From positions 1-22,117 of the forward strand of contig CAYTOJ010000017.1 of the NCBI GenBank assembly GCA_964439415.1: 22,117 bases of DNA. The letters run 5' to 3'. The translations under genes and the position numbers were made by a program. Below, one piece after another: positions 22,064-22,117 of this stretch (positions within the stretch are counted from its first letter, which is position 1; every line of letters begins with the position of its first letter). Under the pieces are notes generated by a model. The model ran no database searches. It was not told the origin of the DNA and saw only the letters and a list, made by a program, of their open reading frames with translations. The DNA comes from CAYTOJ01 sp964439415 (GTDB taxonomy: Bacteria; Pseudomonadota; Alphaproteobacteria; Rickettsiales; CAZAGG01).

Positions 22064-22117
22064 GCCGCTTTAGCTCAGTTGGTAGAGCACATCATTCGTA
22101 ATGATGGGGTCAGGTGT
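22064..22117 (+). tRNA. tRNA-Thr, anticodon CGU, partial (3' end outside window)
   Basis: The 5' acceptor strand GCCGCTT is followed by TA, a D arm (GCTC-AGTTGGTA-GAGC), A, and an anticodon arm CATCA-TTCGTAA-TGATG. The anticodon CGT decodes ACG (threonine). The variable loop and the first bases of the T arm (AGGTGT) follow before the window ends. All visible stems are perfectly paired. Confidence 0.93.

Noticed and set aside
1..22117. CRISPR array, insertion sequence with transposase, rRNA operon or prophage genes
   Set aside because: No regularly spaced repeats, transposase, integrase, rRNA or phage structural frames were found on either strand; repeats present are palindromic and non-coding.

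Overview
The window looks like an alphaproteobacterial chromosome segment. It encodes several proteins typical of, or largely confined to, that class: an alpha-type SspB, a UPF0262 protein, a CpaA-like prepilin peptidase, and perfect TTAA-N7-TTAA (CtrA-type) boxes. A VirD4-type coupling protein, a PDH E1-beta without a lipoyl domain that closely resembles the Rickettsia protein as I recall it, and palindromic elements (one inside a gene) fit a Rickettsiales-like or other host-associated lineage. metE, ugd, rfbA and an RTX protein indicate a less reduced genome than Rickettsia itself. The lineage call is inference; no rRNA is present.

Layout, left to right. (1) 1-1255, minus strand: 5' part of a VirD4/TraG coupling ATPase, cut by the window edge. 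(2) 1256-1636: AT-rich regulatory region with a 39-bp palindrome holding two GANTC sites and two tandem CtrA boxes, driving a 55-aa protein that ends at a strong hairpin. (3) 1934-3557: an AT-rich unknown gene and pdhB, minus strand, with a 25-bp tandem repeat between them. (4) 3627-7030: era and metE, separated by a palindromic element. (5) 7031-9545: a repeat carrying the ribosome binding site of a methyltransferase-nuclease fusion, then an isolated atpC overlapping a Fur-family regulator. (6) 9561-10683: two overlapping unknown AT-rich genes. (7) 10783-15278: a secreted cyclophilin facing ugd, whose leader holds a terminator-like hairpin, then PBP1A. (8) 15447-17273: a small RTX protein convergent with rfbA. 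(9) 17374-18445: ruvX, with one repeat copy just upstream and a second copy inserted in frame inside it, then an orphan BrnA antitoxin with a fragment of its BrnT toxin. (10) 18457-21551: a tight minus-strand operon sspB-cpaA-recN-UPF0262. (11) 21552-22117: no protein gene; an inverted second copy of the methyltransferase-upstream repeat, a possible pseudoknotted RNA, and the start of tRNA-Thr(CGU).

The genes mostly serve housekeeping (pyruvate oxidation, ribosome assembly, methionine synthesis, ATP synthase, DNA repair, proteolysis) and the cell surface (peptidoglycan, nucleotide sugars, secreted RTX protein, pilin processing, type IV secretion).

The most unusual feature is the 178-bp palindromic element inside ruvX. 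It has near-perfect terminal inverted repeats, an 8-bp putative target duplication, adds exactly 62 codons and leaves the frame open. This resembles the in-gene palindromic elements of Rickettsia, although the sequence appears unrelated to the ones I know. Also notable are the CtrA/GANTC-controlled small gene, the methyltransferase-Mrr fusion and the decayed BrnT/BrnA pair.
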